A stretch of 64,000 nucleotides of DNA, taken from positions 25,110-89,109 of the forward strand of contig CAVRBW010000009.1 of the NCBI GenBank assembly GCA_963719325.1, read 5' to 3'. Origin of the DNA: DATBLE01 sp963719325 (lineage in GTDB: Bacteria; Actinomycetota; Thermoleophilia; Gaiellales; Gaiellaceae). Each line of letters starts with the position of its first letter. Within the stretch, counting starts at the first letter, position 1. Made by a program: the position numbers and the translations under genes. Below are positions 31,307 through 39,066 of the stretch, in pieces. The notes under the pieces were generated by a model. That model was not told the origin of the DNA. It searched no databases and saw only the letters and a program-made list of their open reading frames with translations.

Positions 31307-31429
31307 GTGATCGTTGCCGCCTCTACCGTCGCCGTCGTTGCGATCGCAGCCGCGATCATCGCCGTCGCCCTCGTCGCCTGGTACATCCTGCCCCGAGGCG
31401 GCCGACGAAAGCCTCCGCCGCCCACGTAG
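31307..31429 (+). CDS. Possible 40-residue single-TM peptide
   Basis: Starting at GTG 31307 the frame codes MIVAASTVAVVAIAAAIIAV followed by ALVAWYILPRGGRRKPPPPT and a stop: one hydrophobic helix then a basic, proline-rich tail. GATATAAGG lies directly upstream, which could be a -10 box or a weak ribosome site. No homologue comes to mind. It lies 70 bases after ACR3 in the same direction. Confidence 0.4.
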   Translation: MIVAASTVAVVAIAAAIIAVALVAWYILPRGGRRKPPPPT

Positions 31430-31527
31430 CGGCGTTTCGCGCATCCCTCCTAGCCAGACCTTCCCCGCCCGTTCACCGGTCCGCTGCCCACTGCGCCGCC
31501 GGGCGGCAGGAAACTCCGACCGTGGAG

Positions 31528-31695
31528 ATGCAGCGCATGGAAGCCGCCTTTGTCTTCCTCCTCAGCGGCGAAGAGCGCGAAGCCCTTGTTCGTGTTCTCC
31601 GGGTCGTCGAGGACAACTGGTGGCTGGACGAGGTCGAACGCGCCCTGCTCGAACGCTTCGAGGGCACGGACGCCACGGCCCTCCCAGCCGCCTGA
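31528..31695 (+). CDS. Possible 55-residue acidic protein
   Basis: ATG 31528 (or GTG 31522) opens MQRMEAAFVFLLSGEEREAL and a charged helical stretch with DNWWLDEVERALLERFEG before the stop. Composition and the terminator-like hairpin 17 bases downstream argue that it is real. Function unknown. Confidence 0.4.
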   Translation: MQRMEAAFVFLLSGEEREALVRVLRVVEDNWWLDEVERALLERFEGTDATALPAA

Positions 31696-31711
31696 GCTCC
31701 TGACCCGTTCG

Positions 31712-31747
31712 GGCGGAGGGTGTCCTCGGGGGACGGCACCCTCCGCC
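31712..31747 (+). terminator. Terminator-like hairpin after the 55-residue ORF
   Basis: Eleven-base arms GGCGGAGGGTG and CACCCTCCGCC enclose a 14-base loop that can pair further (GTCC with GGAC). No U-run follows, as is common in GC-rich genomes. Confidence 0.45.
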
Positions 31748-31777
31748 ATGCGTTGCCGTCACGAGCCTGAGAAACAC

Positions 31778-31803
31778 GGCGGGCGCCTCGAAGGGCGCCC
31801 GCC
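31778..31803 (-). terminator. Probable pstS terminator
   Basis: Ten-base arms GGCGGGCGCC and GGCGCCCGCC with a six-base loop lie 23 bases past the pstS stop on the minus strand and are followed there by GTGTTTCTC. A smaller hairpin overlaps the stop codon. It would also close transcripts converging from the left. Confidence 0.6.
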
Positions 31804-31826
31804 ACACCAGCACCGAAGGGAGGGTG

Positions 31827-32858
31827 CTAGGCCTGAACCTTCTTCAGGGTCTTCTCGGCCGCGACCAGCACGACCTTCGGAATCGGGACGAAGAGGAGCT
31901 TTGGCCCGAACTTCTGACCCGCGGTGAGGGCATAGAAGACGAACTTGCGGATATCGGCCGCCTTGTCGCTCTTCGTCGGCACGATCACCCACGTGAACGT
32001 GCAGATCGGGTACGCGAGCCTGTTCGCCGCAGGCGGATCCACGATCGAGAGCTTGTTGTCCGCCGGCACCGACTTCACCGTCGAGGCTGCGGCGGCGATC
32101 GCACGGAGGCCCGGGGTGACGAACTTGCCGGCCTTGTTCTTCACCGACATGAACTTCAGGTGGTTCGCCAGCGAGTACGCAACGTCGGCGTAGCCGATCG
32201 CGCCCTCGGTGTTCTTGACGACACCTGCGACGCCCGAGCTGCCGCGGCCCCCAACGCCGGCCGGCCAGTTCGCGTTGACGCCCGTGCCGATCTTCGACTT
32301 CCACGCCGGGCTGACCGTGGAGAGGTAGTCCGTGAAGTTGTAGGACGTGCCGCTGTTGTCGCTTCGGTAGACCGGAGTGATCTTCAGATCAGGCAGGTTG
32401 ACCTTCGGGTTCAAGGCCTTGATCTGCGGGTCGCTCCACGTGGTGATCTGCCCGAGGTAGATCTGAGCGATGATCGGCCCGGTGATCTTCAGGTTGTTGG
32501 GAACGTTTGGCAGGTTGTAGAGGATCGACGTCGAGGACAATGCCCACGGGATCTGGACGCAGCCCTTGCATGCTGCGAACTGGTCTGGTGTGAGCGGCGC
32601 GTCGCTGGCCCCGAAGTCGACGGTGCGCGACGTGATCGAGGCGATGCCGCCGCCAGAGCCGATCGGGTTGTAGGTGATCGAGACGCCCGCCTTGTCGGGG
32701 TAGTCCTTCTGCCACTGGGAAACGAGCGGCGCGACGAACGTGCTCCCAGCACCCGAGAGCGAGCCCGCGGTCTTCGCCGAGCTCCCCGCCAGGGCACCGG
32801 TAGTCGCGGCAAGCGCCGTGACGGCGAGCGCGACGATGGACAGAAGCTTGGTCTTCAT
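31827..32858 (-). CDS. pstS: Phosphate-binding protein PstS
   Basis: A 343-residue periplasmic-type binding protein. A signal peptide (about 1-24, MKTKLLSIVALAVTALAATT) is followed by AGSLSGAGSTFVAPLVSQW, YNPIGSGGGIASI, DFGASDAPLT and RSDNSGTSYNFTDYL, the phosphate-contact motifs of PstS. No lipobox cysteine is visible. The ATG at 32858 has GGGAGG upstream. Unusually it lies downstream of pstC-pstA, separated by 142 bases that hold its own PHO-box-like repeats and a palindrome, so it likely has its own promoter for higher output. Confidence 0.95.
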   Translation of the reverse strand: MKTKLLSIVALAVTALAATTGALAGSSAKTAGSLSGAGSTFVAPLVSQWQKDYPDKAGVSITYNPIGSGGGIASITSRTVDFGASDAPLTPDQFAACKGCVQIPWALSSTSILYNLPNVPNNLKITGPIIAQIYLGQITTWSDPQIKALNPKVNLPDLKITPVYRSDNSGTSYNFTDYLSTVSPAWKSKIGTGVNANWPAGVGGRGSSGVAGVVKNTEGAIGYADVAYSLANHLKFMSVKNKAGKFVTPGLRAIAAAASTVKSVPADNKLSIVDPPAANRLAYPICTFTWVIVPTKSDKAADIRKFVFYALTAGQKFGPKLLFVPIPKVVLVAAEKTLKKVQA

Positions 32859-32925
32859 TCCTCCCTTTCTCCTTTTGTTGCCGACAGCGTCAGTGTCGTC
32901 CGGGATGTGCCCGCAGTGGGAACCT

Positions 32926-32958
32926 GCTCGGTGACGTTGTGGTGAAAAGGATGTGAAA
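32926..32958 (-). promoter_or_regulatory. Candidate PHO box before pstS
   Basis: Three adjacent 11-base units on the minus strand: TTTCACATCCT (32948-32958), TTTCACCACAA (32937-32947) and CGTCACCGAGC (32926-32936). The site ends 67 bases before the pstS start, in the right place for an activator of its promoter. Confidence 0.65.
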
Positions 32959-32967
32959 GACGCAGGC

Positions 32968-32999
32968 GCAGTGGGGGAACCACGGGGTTCCCCCACTGC
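32968..32999. repeat. 14-bp hairpin, GGGGGAAC family, copy 2
   Basis: Arms GCAGTGGGGGAACC and GGTTCCCCCACTGC enclose ACGG. It begins one base after the pstA stop on the minus strand and precedes the pstS PHO-box-like site, so it may end or attenuate the pstCA transcript. Confidence 0.7.
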
Positions 33000-33000
33000 T

Positions 33001-33882
33001 CTAGCCGCGCTCGAGCTTCCGCCGGCTGCGCGCGAGAAGCGCGCGCGAGGCGAGGCTCGAGACCAGTACGAAGGTGATCAGGACGAACGCGGCCGCCCAC
33101 GCCTGGTCGTTGAGGTGCGAGTCCGGCGCCTCCGAGTACGTGAAGATGATCACCGGAATCGAGGCAAGCGCGTGGTCGAGGCCGCCCGAGACCATGTTGC
33201 CGAACAGCGACGTCGTGAAGAGGAGCGGAGCCGTCTCGCCGGCCGCCCTCGCGACGGCGAGCGTCGTGCCGGTCAGGATCCCGCTGAACGTCGTCGGCAG
33301 GATGACCCCGAGGATCGTGCGCCACTTGCTGACACCCAGCGCGAGGCTGCCTTCGCGCAGGTGGTTCGGGACGAGCGCGAGGACCTCCTGAGTCGAGCGC
33401 GACACGAGCGGCAGCATGATGATCGCGAGCGCGATCGAGCCGATGAACGCGTTCTGTCCGCGGCCGACGACGAGCAGCGCGAACAGGAAGATGCCGATCA
33501 CGATCGACGGCAGCCCGTTGAGTACGTCCAGGGCCAGCTTGATCCCACGCGCAACGCGCTGGTCTGCAAACTCGCTCACGTAAATCGCCGACAGCACTCC
33601 CACCGGAAGCGCCATCGCGACTGCGACACCGACGAGGACGAGGCTGCCGACGAAGGCATGGGCGATCCCGCCGCCCGGTTCGCCGAACGTCGCCGGCGTC
33701 TTCGTGAAGAGGTCGCCGTCGAGCGCCGGAAGACCCTTGACGAACACCGAGACGGTGACGATGCCGAGCACGGCGACTGCGAGACCGGATGCGAGCAGCC
33801 AGCCGCCCTCGACGACGTGGTTGACGAGTTTCCGCCGACGCACGCGGCCACCGGCAGCAAGGGGCGAGCGTTGCGTGGACAT
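33001..33882 (-). CDS. pstA: Phosphate ABC transporter permease PstA
   Basis: A 293-residue inner-membrane permease with six TM segments and the permease loop EVLALVPNHLREGSLALGVSKW-type EAA motif (about 165-190). With PstC it forms the channel of the high-affinity phosphate importer. Its ATG at 33882 shares a base with the pstC stop (TGATG). A palindromic hairpin follows the stop directly. Confidence 0.95.
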   Translation of the reverse strand: MSTQRSPLAAGGRVRRRKLVNHVVEGGWLLASGLAVAVLGIVTVSVFVKGLPALDGDLFTKTPATFGEPGGGIAHAFVGSLVLVGVAVAMALPVGVLSAIYVSEFADQRVARGIKLALDVLNGLPSIVIGIFLFALLVVGRGQNAFIGSIALAIIMLPLVSRSTQEVLALVPNHLREGSLALGVSKWRTILGVILPTTFSGILTGTTLAVARAAGETAPLLFTTSLFGNMVSGGLDHALASIPVIIFTYSEAPDSHLNDQAWAAAFVLITFVLVSSLASRALLARSRRKLERG

Positions 33883-34856
33883 CAGCTACCCCCCGTGCGT
33901 TGGAGCTCGAAGCGGTTGACGACCACCTGCGCGGCGACGTTCGTCAGGAGCGCGAAAACGAGCAGAATCAGCGCGAGGTAGACGATCGAAGCGACGTGCA
34001 GATTCGAGACTGCGCCCTGATATTGCGCGGCGATTCGGCTGGCGAGCGTGTCACCGGGTTGGAAGAGCGACGTGGGAATGCCCGCGAAGCCGCCGATCAC
34101 CTGGGTGACGGCAATCGCCTCGCCTACCGCTCGACCCATCCCGAGCAGGATGGCCGCGACGACGCCCCCCCGCGTGTACGGGAAGACGACGCCGCGCACC
34201 ATCTCCCAGCGGGTCAGGCCGAGGCCGTACGCGCCCTCCTTCAGCTCCGGCGGAACAGCCTTGAACAGTTCCCGCATGATGCTGGCGGAGATCGGGACGA
34301 TCATGATCGCGAGGATCAGGATCGCCGGCATGATCCCCGCCTGTTGCGGCGTCCCCGAGAAGAGTGGAATCCACCCGAACCACGAGTGCAGCCAGGGATC
34401 GAAGTGGTCGCGCACGAACGGGCCGAGCACGAAGATTCCCCACAGGCCGAGGACGACGCTCGGCACTGCCGCCAACATCTCGACGAGCGAGCCGATCACT
34501 CCGCGCACCGCCGGCGGCGCGAGCTCGGTCAGGAAGAGCGCGATCGCGATCGAGAGTGGGCCGGCAATCAGCACGGCCGCGAACGAGGTCACCGCCGTTC
34601 CGTAGACGAAGTCGAGGGCCCCGAACGTGTTCGCGATCGGGTTCCAGGTCTTGTGCCACACGAACGAGACGCCGAACTCGTCGATCGCTGGCCACGCACC
34701 ATCGACGACCCGGTACGCAATCAAGCCGACGATCGCGACAGATCCGAATGCCGCAAGGCCGGTGACGACGTGTAGCAATGTGTCGCCGATCCGGTCGGTC
34801 AGCCGCCGGCGCGAGGCGAGCGCGCGCGGGAGCAGCTCGGAGCGGGACGCATCCAT
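33882..34856 (-). CDS. pstC: Phosphate ABC transporter permease PstC
   Basis: A 324-residue permease with six TM segments and the EAA loop KAVPPELKEGAYGLGLTRWE (about 205-225). It pairs with PstA. It begins the leftward pst transcript, divergent from pstB over 96 bases that hold a triple PHO-box-like repeat, so both arms should be induced together by phosphate limitation. Confidence 0.95.
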   Translation of the reverse strand: MDASRSELLPRALASRRRLTDRIGDTLLHVVTGLAAFGSVAIVGLIAYRVVDGAWPAIDEFGVSFVWHKTWNPIANTFGALDFVYGTAVTSFAAVLIAGPLSIAIALFLTELAPPAVRGVIGSLVEMLAAVPSVVLGLWGIFVLGPFVRDHFDPWLHSWFGWIPLFSGTPQQAGIMPAILILAIMIVPISASIMRELFKAVPPELKEGAYGLGLTRWEMVRGVVFPYTRGGVVAAILLGMGRAVGEAIAVTQVIGGFAGIPTSLFQPGDTLASRIAAQYQGAVSNLHVASIVYLALILLVFALLTNVAAQVVVNRFELQRTGGS

Positions 34857-34897
34857 CGATGCGGAGCTTTACAGTGACGCAGAGGCCCCGAAAGCCA

Positions 34898-34930
34898 GTT
34901 CACCACCTCGACACCACCCGTTCACATCCC
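34898..34930 (+). promoter_or_regulatory. Candidate PHO box in the pstC/pstB divide
   Basis: Three adjacent 11-base units: GTTCACCACCT (34898-34908), CGACACCACCC (34909-34919) and GTTCACATCCC (34920-34930). It lies 42 bases from pstC and 22 from pstB; the strongest PhoP-like site of the window. Confidence 0.7.
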
Positions 34931-34952
34931 GTAGACCCGGAGCCGCGAACCG

Positions 34953-35813
34953 ATGAGTGACACTCCCGACGTGTCCGCCGAGGTCGCAGCGATCGACGTC
35001 GCCTCGAGCCTGAAGCGCAACGAGGCTCCGGTCGCAAAGCGCGACGTTGTGTTCGGAATCGACGACCTCAGCGTTGCGTACGGCACGAACGTCGCCGTCA
35101 AGGACGTCAACCTCGACGTCTACCGCAACCTGATCACGGCCGTAATCGGGCCGTCAGGCTGCGGAAAGAGCACGTTCATTCGCTGCCTGAACCGGATGAA
35201 CGACCTCGTTCCAGGGGTGAAGGTGGGCGGCCAAATCCTCTACCACGGCGAAGATCTCTACGGCGCCGGCGCGGACCCCGTCGAGGTGCGCCGGCGAATC
35301 GGGATGGTCTTCCAGAAGCCCAACCCGTTCCCGAAGTCGATCTTCGACAACATCTCCTTCGCGCCCAAGGTGCTCGGGATGGGCGGCAACATGAAGGAGC
35401 GGGTCGAGCGGGCGTTGCGCGGAGCGGCCCTCTGGGACGAGGTCAAGGACCGGCTGGATCGAAGCGCGCTCGCGCTCTCCGGCGGGCAGCAACAGCGCCT
35501 CTGCATCGCCCGCGCCCTGGCGGTCGAGCCGGAGGTGATCCTGCTCGACGAGCCGGCTTCTGCGCTGGATCCGATCTCGACGGCGGCGATCGAGGACCTG
35601 ATGCACGAGCTGAAGCGCGACTACACGCTCGTGATCGTCACGCACAACATGCAGCAGGCCGCTCGTGTCGCCGACATGACCGCGTTCTTCAGCCTCGAGG
35701 TCGCCGACACCGATCGCTACGGAATCCTCGTCGAGTACGACGAGACCACGAAGATCTTCACCCACCCGTCCGACAAGCGGACAGAGGACTACGTCACCGG
35801 CCGGTTCGGCTGA
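34953..35813 (+). CDS. pstB: Phosphate ABC transporter ATPase PstB
   Basis: A 286-residue ATPase with Walker A GPSGCGKST, Q-loop FQKPNPFPKS, signature LSGGQQQRL, Walker B VILLDEPASALD and the H-loop VTHNMQQAAR. PNPFPKS is typical of PstB. A 40-residue N-terminal extension precedes the core. It is divergent from pstC and its stop overlaps the phoU start (TGATG). Confidence 0.97.
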   Translation: MSDTPDVSAEVAAIDVASSLKRNEAPVAKRDVVFGIDDLSVAYGTNVAVKDVNLDVYRNLITAVIGPSGCGKSTFIRCLNRMNDLVPGVKVGGQILYHGEDLYGAGADPVEVRRRIGMVFQKPNPFPKSIFDNISFAPKVLGMGGNMKERVERALRGAALWDEVKDRLDRSALALSGGQQQRLCIARALAVEPEVILLDEPASALDPISTAAIEDLMHELKRDYTLVIVTHNMQQAARVADMTAFFSLEVADTDRYGILVEYDETTKIFTHPSDKRTEDYVTGRFG

Positions 35814-36493
35814 TGCGGACCACGTTCCACGAGGAGCTCGGCCAGCTCGAGACCCAGCTGCAGACGGAAGGCGACCTCGTTCTGCGCTCGCTCCGCGGAG
35901 CGCTCACGGCGCTCGGCCGAAACGACGACGAACTCGCCGACGAGGTGATCGCGTTCGACGATGACGTCGACTCCTGCTACCTGGCGATCGAAGAGGGGAT
36001 CCAGAACCTGCTCGCCCGCCAGACACCCGTCGCGACCGACCTTCGTCTTGTCCTCGCGATCCTGCACAACAACCTCCACCTCGAGCGGATGGCCGACCAC
36101 TGCGTGACGATCGCCAAGCTGATCAAGCTCACGAACGGCTTCCCCGGCGAATCGGGGCTGATCGAGGCGTTCGAGGAGATGGGCTCGCGCGCCGAGGAGA
36201 TGATCCGGGTCGCAATCGACTCCTTCGCGGCACGCGACGTGCCCCGTGCCGAGACGCTCGTCGAGTTGGACGAGCTGATCGACCGGGCAAACCGCCGCGC
36301 CGTCGAGCAGGTGTTCGCGATCGCAGACGACCTCGACGCCCGCCGATGGGGACTGCGGATGCTGATCGTCTCGCGTTCGCTCGAGCGGATCGGAGACCAC
36401 GCCGTCGACATCGGCGAGCAGACCGTGTACCTGGTCACGGGTGAGTTCCGCGAGTACACCGACTACTCGCGCCCGAGCCTCGCCGGCGCCTAG
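35813..36493 (+). CDS. phoU: Phosphate signalling protein PhoU, copy 1
   Basis: A 226-residue protein made of two three-helix bundles with E/DxxxD metal-binding motifs (ADEVIAFDDDVDSCY; RIGDHAVDIGEQTVYLVTGE). PhoU links Pst activity to the sensor kinase and represses the Pho response when phosphate is ample. It starts on the last base of the pstB stop. A second, similar copy follows after 59 bases. Confidence 0.95.
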   Translation: MRTTFHEELGQLETQLQTEGDLVLRSLRGALTALGRNDDELADEVIAFDDDVDSCYLAIEEGIQNLLARQTPVATDLRLVLAILHNNLHLERMADHCVTIAKLIKLTNGFPGESGLIEAFEEMGSRAEEMIRVAIDSFAARDVPRAETLVELDELIDRANRRAVEQVFAIADDLDARRWGLRMLIVSRSLERIGDHAVDIGEQTVYLVTGEFREYTDYSRPSLAGA

Positions 36494-36552
36494 CGAGACG
36501 AAGCTGCGTCCCGCTAGCATCCGAGGATGCTGAGCCCGAGTCAGGGACGCGG

Positions 36553-37236
36553 TTGAGGACGACCTTCCACGAGGAGCTCGATGCCCTCGAGGAATCGCTT
36601 CAGCAGGTAGGACGGCTCGCGCTCCGCTCCGTCCGGGCGGCCGTCAATGCGCTCGTGCACCAGGACGTCGAGCTCGCCGACGAGGTGATCGCGTTCGACG
36701 ACGAGGTCGATTCCGCGTACTTCGCGATCGGCTCGGGCGTGGAGTCGCTGCTCGCGCGGCAGACGCCCGTCGCCAGCGACCTCCGCCTCGTGCTCGCGAT
36801 GCTCCACATCAACGTCCATCTCGAACGACTGGCGGATCTCTGCACGACGATGGCAAAGCTGACGAAGCTCGTTCGGGATACCGAGCCGGAACCCAAGCTG
36901 ATCGAAGGATTCGAGGAGATGGGCTCCCGTGCGGAAGAGATGATCGTCCTGGCAATGGAGGCGTTCAGGACGCGCGATCTCGCAAAGTCCGAGTCGCTCG
37001 TCGAGCTCGACGAGCTGATCGATCGTGCCAATCGGCGGACCGTCGACCGCGTGCTCGAGCTCGGCGCCGACGCCGACCGCCGCGAGTGGGGCCTGCGCAT
37101 GCTGCTCGCCTCACGCTGCCTCGAACGGATCGGCGACCACACCGTCGACATCGGCGAGCAGACCGCCTACCTCGTGACCGGCGAGTTCCGTGAGTTCACG
37201 GACGCATCGCATCCCGAAGCGCAAGAGTTCGTATAG
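36553..37236 (+). CDS. Phosphate signalling protein PhoU, copy 2
   Basis: A 227-residue PhoU with the same start MRTTFHEEL, ELADEVIAFDDEVDS, LLARQTPVASDLRLVLAMLH and RIGDHTVDIGEQTAYLVTGEFRE as copy 1, so it is a tandem duplicate that has diverged moderately. TTG start at 36553. Two PhoU-type proteins could act on Pst and on another transporter or kinase, as proposed for mycobacterial PhoY1/PhoY2. Its last 47 bases overlap the CapA-like gene. Confidence 0.93.
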   Translation: MRTTFHEELDALEESLQQVGRLALRSVRAAVNALVHQDVELADEVIAFDDEVDSAYFAIGSGVESLLARQTPVASDLRLVLAMLHINVHLERLADLCTTMAKLTKLVRDTEPEPKLIEGFEEMGSRAEEMIVLAMEAFRTRDLAKSESLVELDELIDRANRRTVDRVLELGADADRREWGLRMLLASRCLERIGDHTVDIGEQTAYLVTGEFREFTDASHPEAQEFV

Positions 37237-38251
37237 CCGCGCCAGAGCGGCCGCGCTCGTGGCGGTCGTGGGGCTCGCCGGAGCGGCGCCGGCCGCGGCG
37301 GCCTCCCCACCCGTGGTGCGGTTCGCCTTCACGGGCGACATGGCGCTGGTCGCCGGGCCGGCGAGCGCCTACTTCCGGTCGGTCAGCCTCGACCTGAGCG
37401 GCGACGTCGTGCTGGGGAACCTCGAAGGCACGCTGACCGACCGCGGCTCCTCGAAGTGCGCGGCCGGCAGCACGAGCTGCTACTCGTTCCGTGCTCCGCC
37501 CTCCTACGCCCGGATCGTGCGCGCCGCCGGGTTCACGGCGGTCAACCTCGCGAACAACCACGCCCTCGACTTCGGCACGGTGGGACAGGCGGACACCGTC
37601 GCCGCCGTCCGCGAGGCGGGACTCCTGACCACCGGCCGGCCGGGCGAGATCGCATACGTGAACGTGCGCGGGACGCGGGTGGCGATCCTCGGCTTCGCCC
37701 CGTACCGGTGGGCGCAGAGCCTGCTCGACCTTCGCACCGCGCAGGCGCTCGTGCGGAAGGCCGACAAGTGGGCGGATCTCGTCGTCGTCACCGTGCACGC
37801 GGGAGCCGAGGGAGCCGAACACGGGCACGTGAGGCCGGGTACCGAATGGTTCCTCGGCGAGAACCGGGGCGACGTCTGGGCATTCGCACACGCGGTCGTC
37901 CGGGCGGGAGCCGACCTCGTGGTCGGGAGCGGGCCCCACGTCCTTCGCGGGATGGAGTGGTACCGCGGGCGACTGATCGCGTACTCGCTCGGCAACTTCG
38001 CCGGCTACCGGACGCTCAACACCCGCGGCGTGAGCGGCGTCAGCGCGATCCTCGAGGTGACCCTCGACAACACCGCCGCGTGGACGGCCGGCCGGCTCGT
38101 TCCCCTCACGCTGGCACCCGACGGGATCCCGCGGCCCGACTCCTCGAAGGCCGCCCTTGGAGTCGTGAGCACGCTCTCGCGGGCGGACTTCGGGAAGCGC
38201 GCGGTGCTGGTCTCGCGCGCGGGCCTCCTCCGCCCGCCCGAGCTTCGTTAG
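37190..38251 (+). CDS. Secreted CapA-like (PGA_cap) metallophosphoesterase-fold protein
   Basis: A 353-residue protein with a signal peptide (basic RIPKRKSSYSR, hydrophobic core, AAA-S cleavage region near residue 39), which supports the GTG start at 37190 inside phoU. Motifs FTGDMAL, GNLEGTLTD, NLANNHALDFG, VTVHAGAE and YSLGNFAGY match the poly-gamma-glutamate capsule protein CapA family, a calcineurin-like fold. No capB/capC is nearby, so the substrate is unclear; a surface phosphoesterase serving phosphate scavenging is possible. Confidence 0.88.
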   Translation: MSSRTHRIPKRKSSYSRARAAALVAVVGLAGAAPAAAASPPVVRFAFTGDMALVAGPASAYFRSVSLDLSGDVVLGNLEGTLTDRGSSKCAAGSTSCYSFRAPPSYARIVRAAGFTAVNLANNHALDFGTVGQADTVAAVREAGLLTTGRPGEIAYVNVRGTRVAILGFAPYRWAQSLLDLRTAQALVRKADKWADLVVVTVHAGAEGAEHGHVRPGTEWFLGENRGDVWAFAHAVVRAGADLVVGSGPHVLRGMEWYRGRLIAYSLGNFAGYRTLNTRGVSGVSAILEVTLDNTAAWTAGRLVPLTLAPDGIPRPDSSKAALGVVSTLSRADFGKRAVLVSRAGLLRPPELR

Positions 38252-39066
38252 GCGAGCGCCTGCTCGAGCGCCCGGGCGACGAGGACCCTCGCCAGGTGCC
38301 GGCGGTAGTCGGCGCTGCCGGCCGTGTCACTCGGAGGATCGGAGCCCTCAGCGGCCTGCTCGGCGGCCGCAGCGGGGCTCGATCCGCCGGCGAGTGCCTG
38401 CTCGACCGCCCTCGCCCGGACGGCCGTCGGGGCCATGTTCGTCAGCGCCACGCGAGCGCCGCCGCCGGCGCGCACGGCCGCGACTCCGACCGTCGCCCAA
38501 TCCTGCGAGCGGCGACGGAACTTCAGGTAGGACCAGCCGCCGTCGAGCACCGGGACGCGGATCTCGGCGAGCACGTCCTGCGGCCCGATATCGGTCTCGA
38601 AGATCCCGCGGAAGAAGTCGGCCGCCGGAACCGTCCGGTCGCCTTCCGGCCCACGCACGACCAGCTCCGCTTCCACGGCGAGCAGCACCGCCGGCATGTC
38701 CGCCGCCGGATCGCCGTGGGCGACGGAACCGCCGATCGTGCCCCGGTGTCGCACCTGCGGGTCGCCGATCAGGGACGCGGTGTGGGCGACGATCCCGCAG
38801 TGCTTCCGCAACGCGGGATCGTGTGCGAGGTCGTGGTGGCGGGTGAGCGCGCCGATCGCGATCCGGTCGCCGTCCTGGCGAACGTAGGAGTGGGATTGGA
38901 GCCGCCCGATGTCGACGAGCAGCGACGGCCTGGCCACCCGCAGCCGCATCAGCGGGAGCAGCGAGTGCCCGCCGGCGATCAGCTTCGCCCCCTCGTTCGT
39001 GCCGAGCAGCTCGACCGCCTGGTCGACGGACTCGGCGACCTCGTATTCGAAACGATCGGGAATCAT
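38248..39066 (-). CDS. FAD-binding medium subunit of a CoxM-type molybdenum hydroxylase
   Basis: A 272-residue FAD subunit: KLIAGGHSLLPLMRLRVARP (about 28-47) and TIGGSVAHGDPAAD (about 110-123) are the two FAD loops of the XDH/CoxM family. It transfers electrons from the 2Fe-2S subunit to an acceptor. Its ATG overlaps the large-subunit stop by four bases. The gene order small-large-medium is one of the known orders for aerobic CO-dehydrogenase-like enzymes. Confidence 0.93.
   Translation of the reverse strand: MIPDRFEYEVAESVDQAVELLGTNEGAKLIAGGHSLLPLMRLRVARPSLLVDIGRLQSHSYVRQDGDRIAIGALTRHHDLAHDPALRKHCGIVAHTASLIGDPQVRHRGTIGGSVAHGDPAADMPAVLLAVEAELVVRGPEGDRTVPAADFFRGIFETDIGPQDVLAEIRVPVLDGGWSYLKFRRRSQDWATVGVAAVRAGGGARVALTNMAPTAVRARAVEQALAGGSSPAAAAEQAAEGSDPPSDTAGSADYRRHLARVLVARALEQALA

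Noticed and set aside
32968..32999. Reading the GGGGGAAC hairpins as a CRISPR array
   Set aside because: Copies are single, tens of kilobases apart, and perfectly palindromic without regular spacers.
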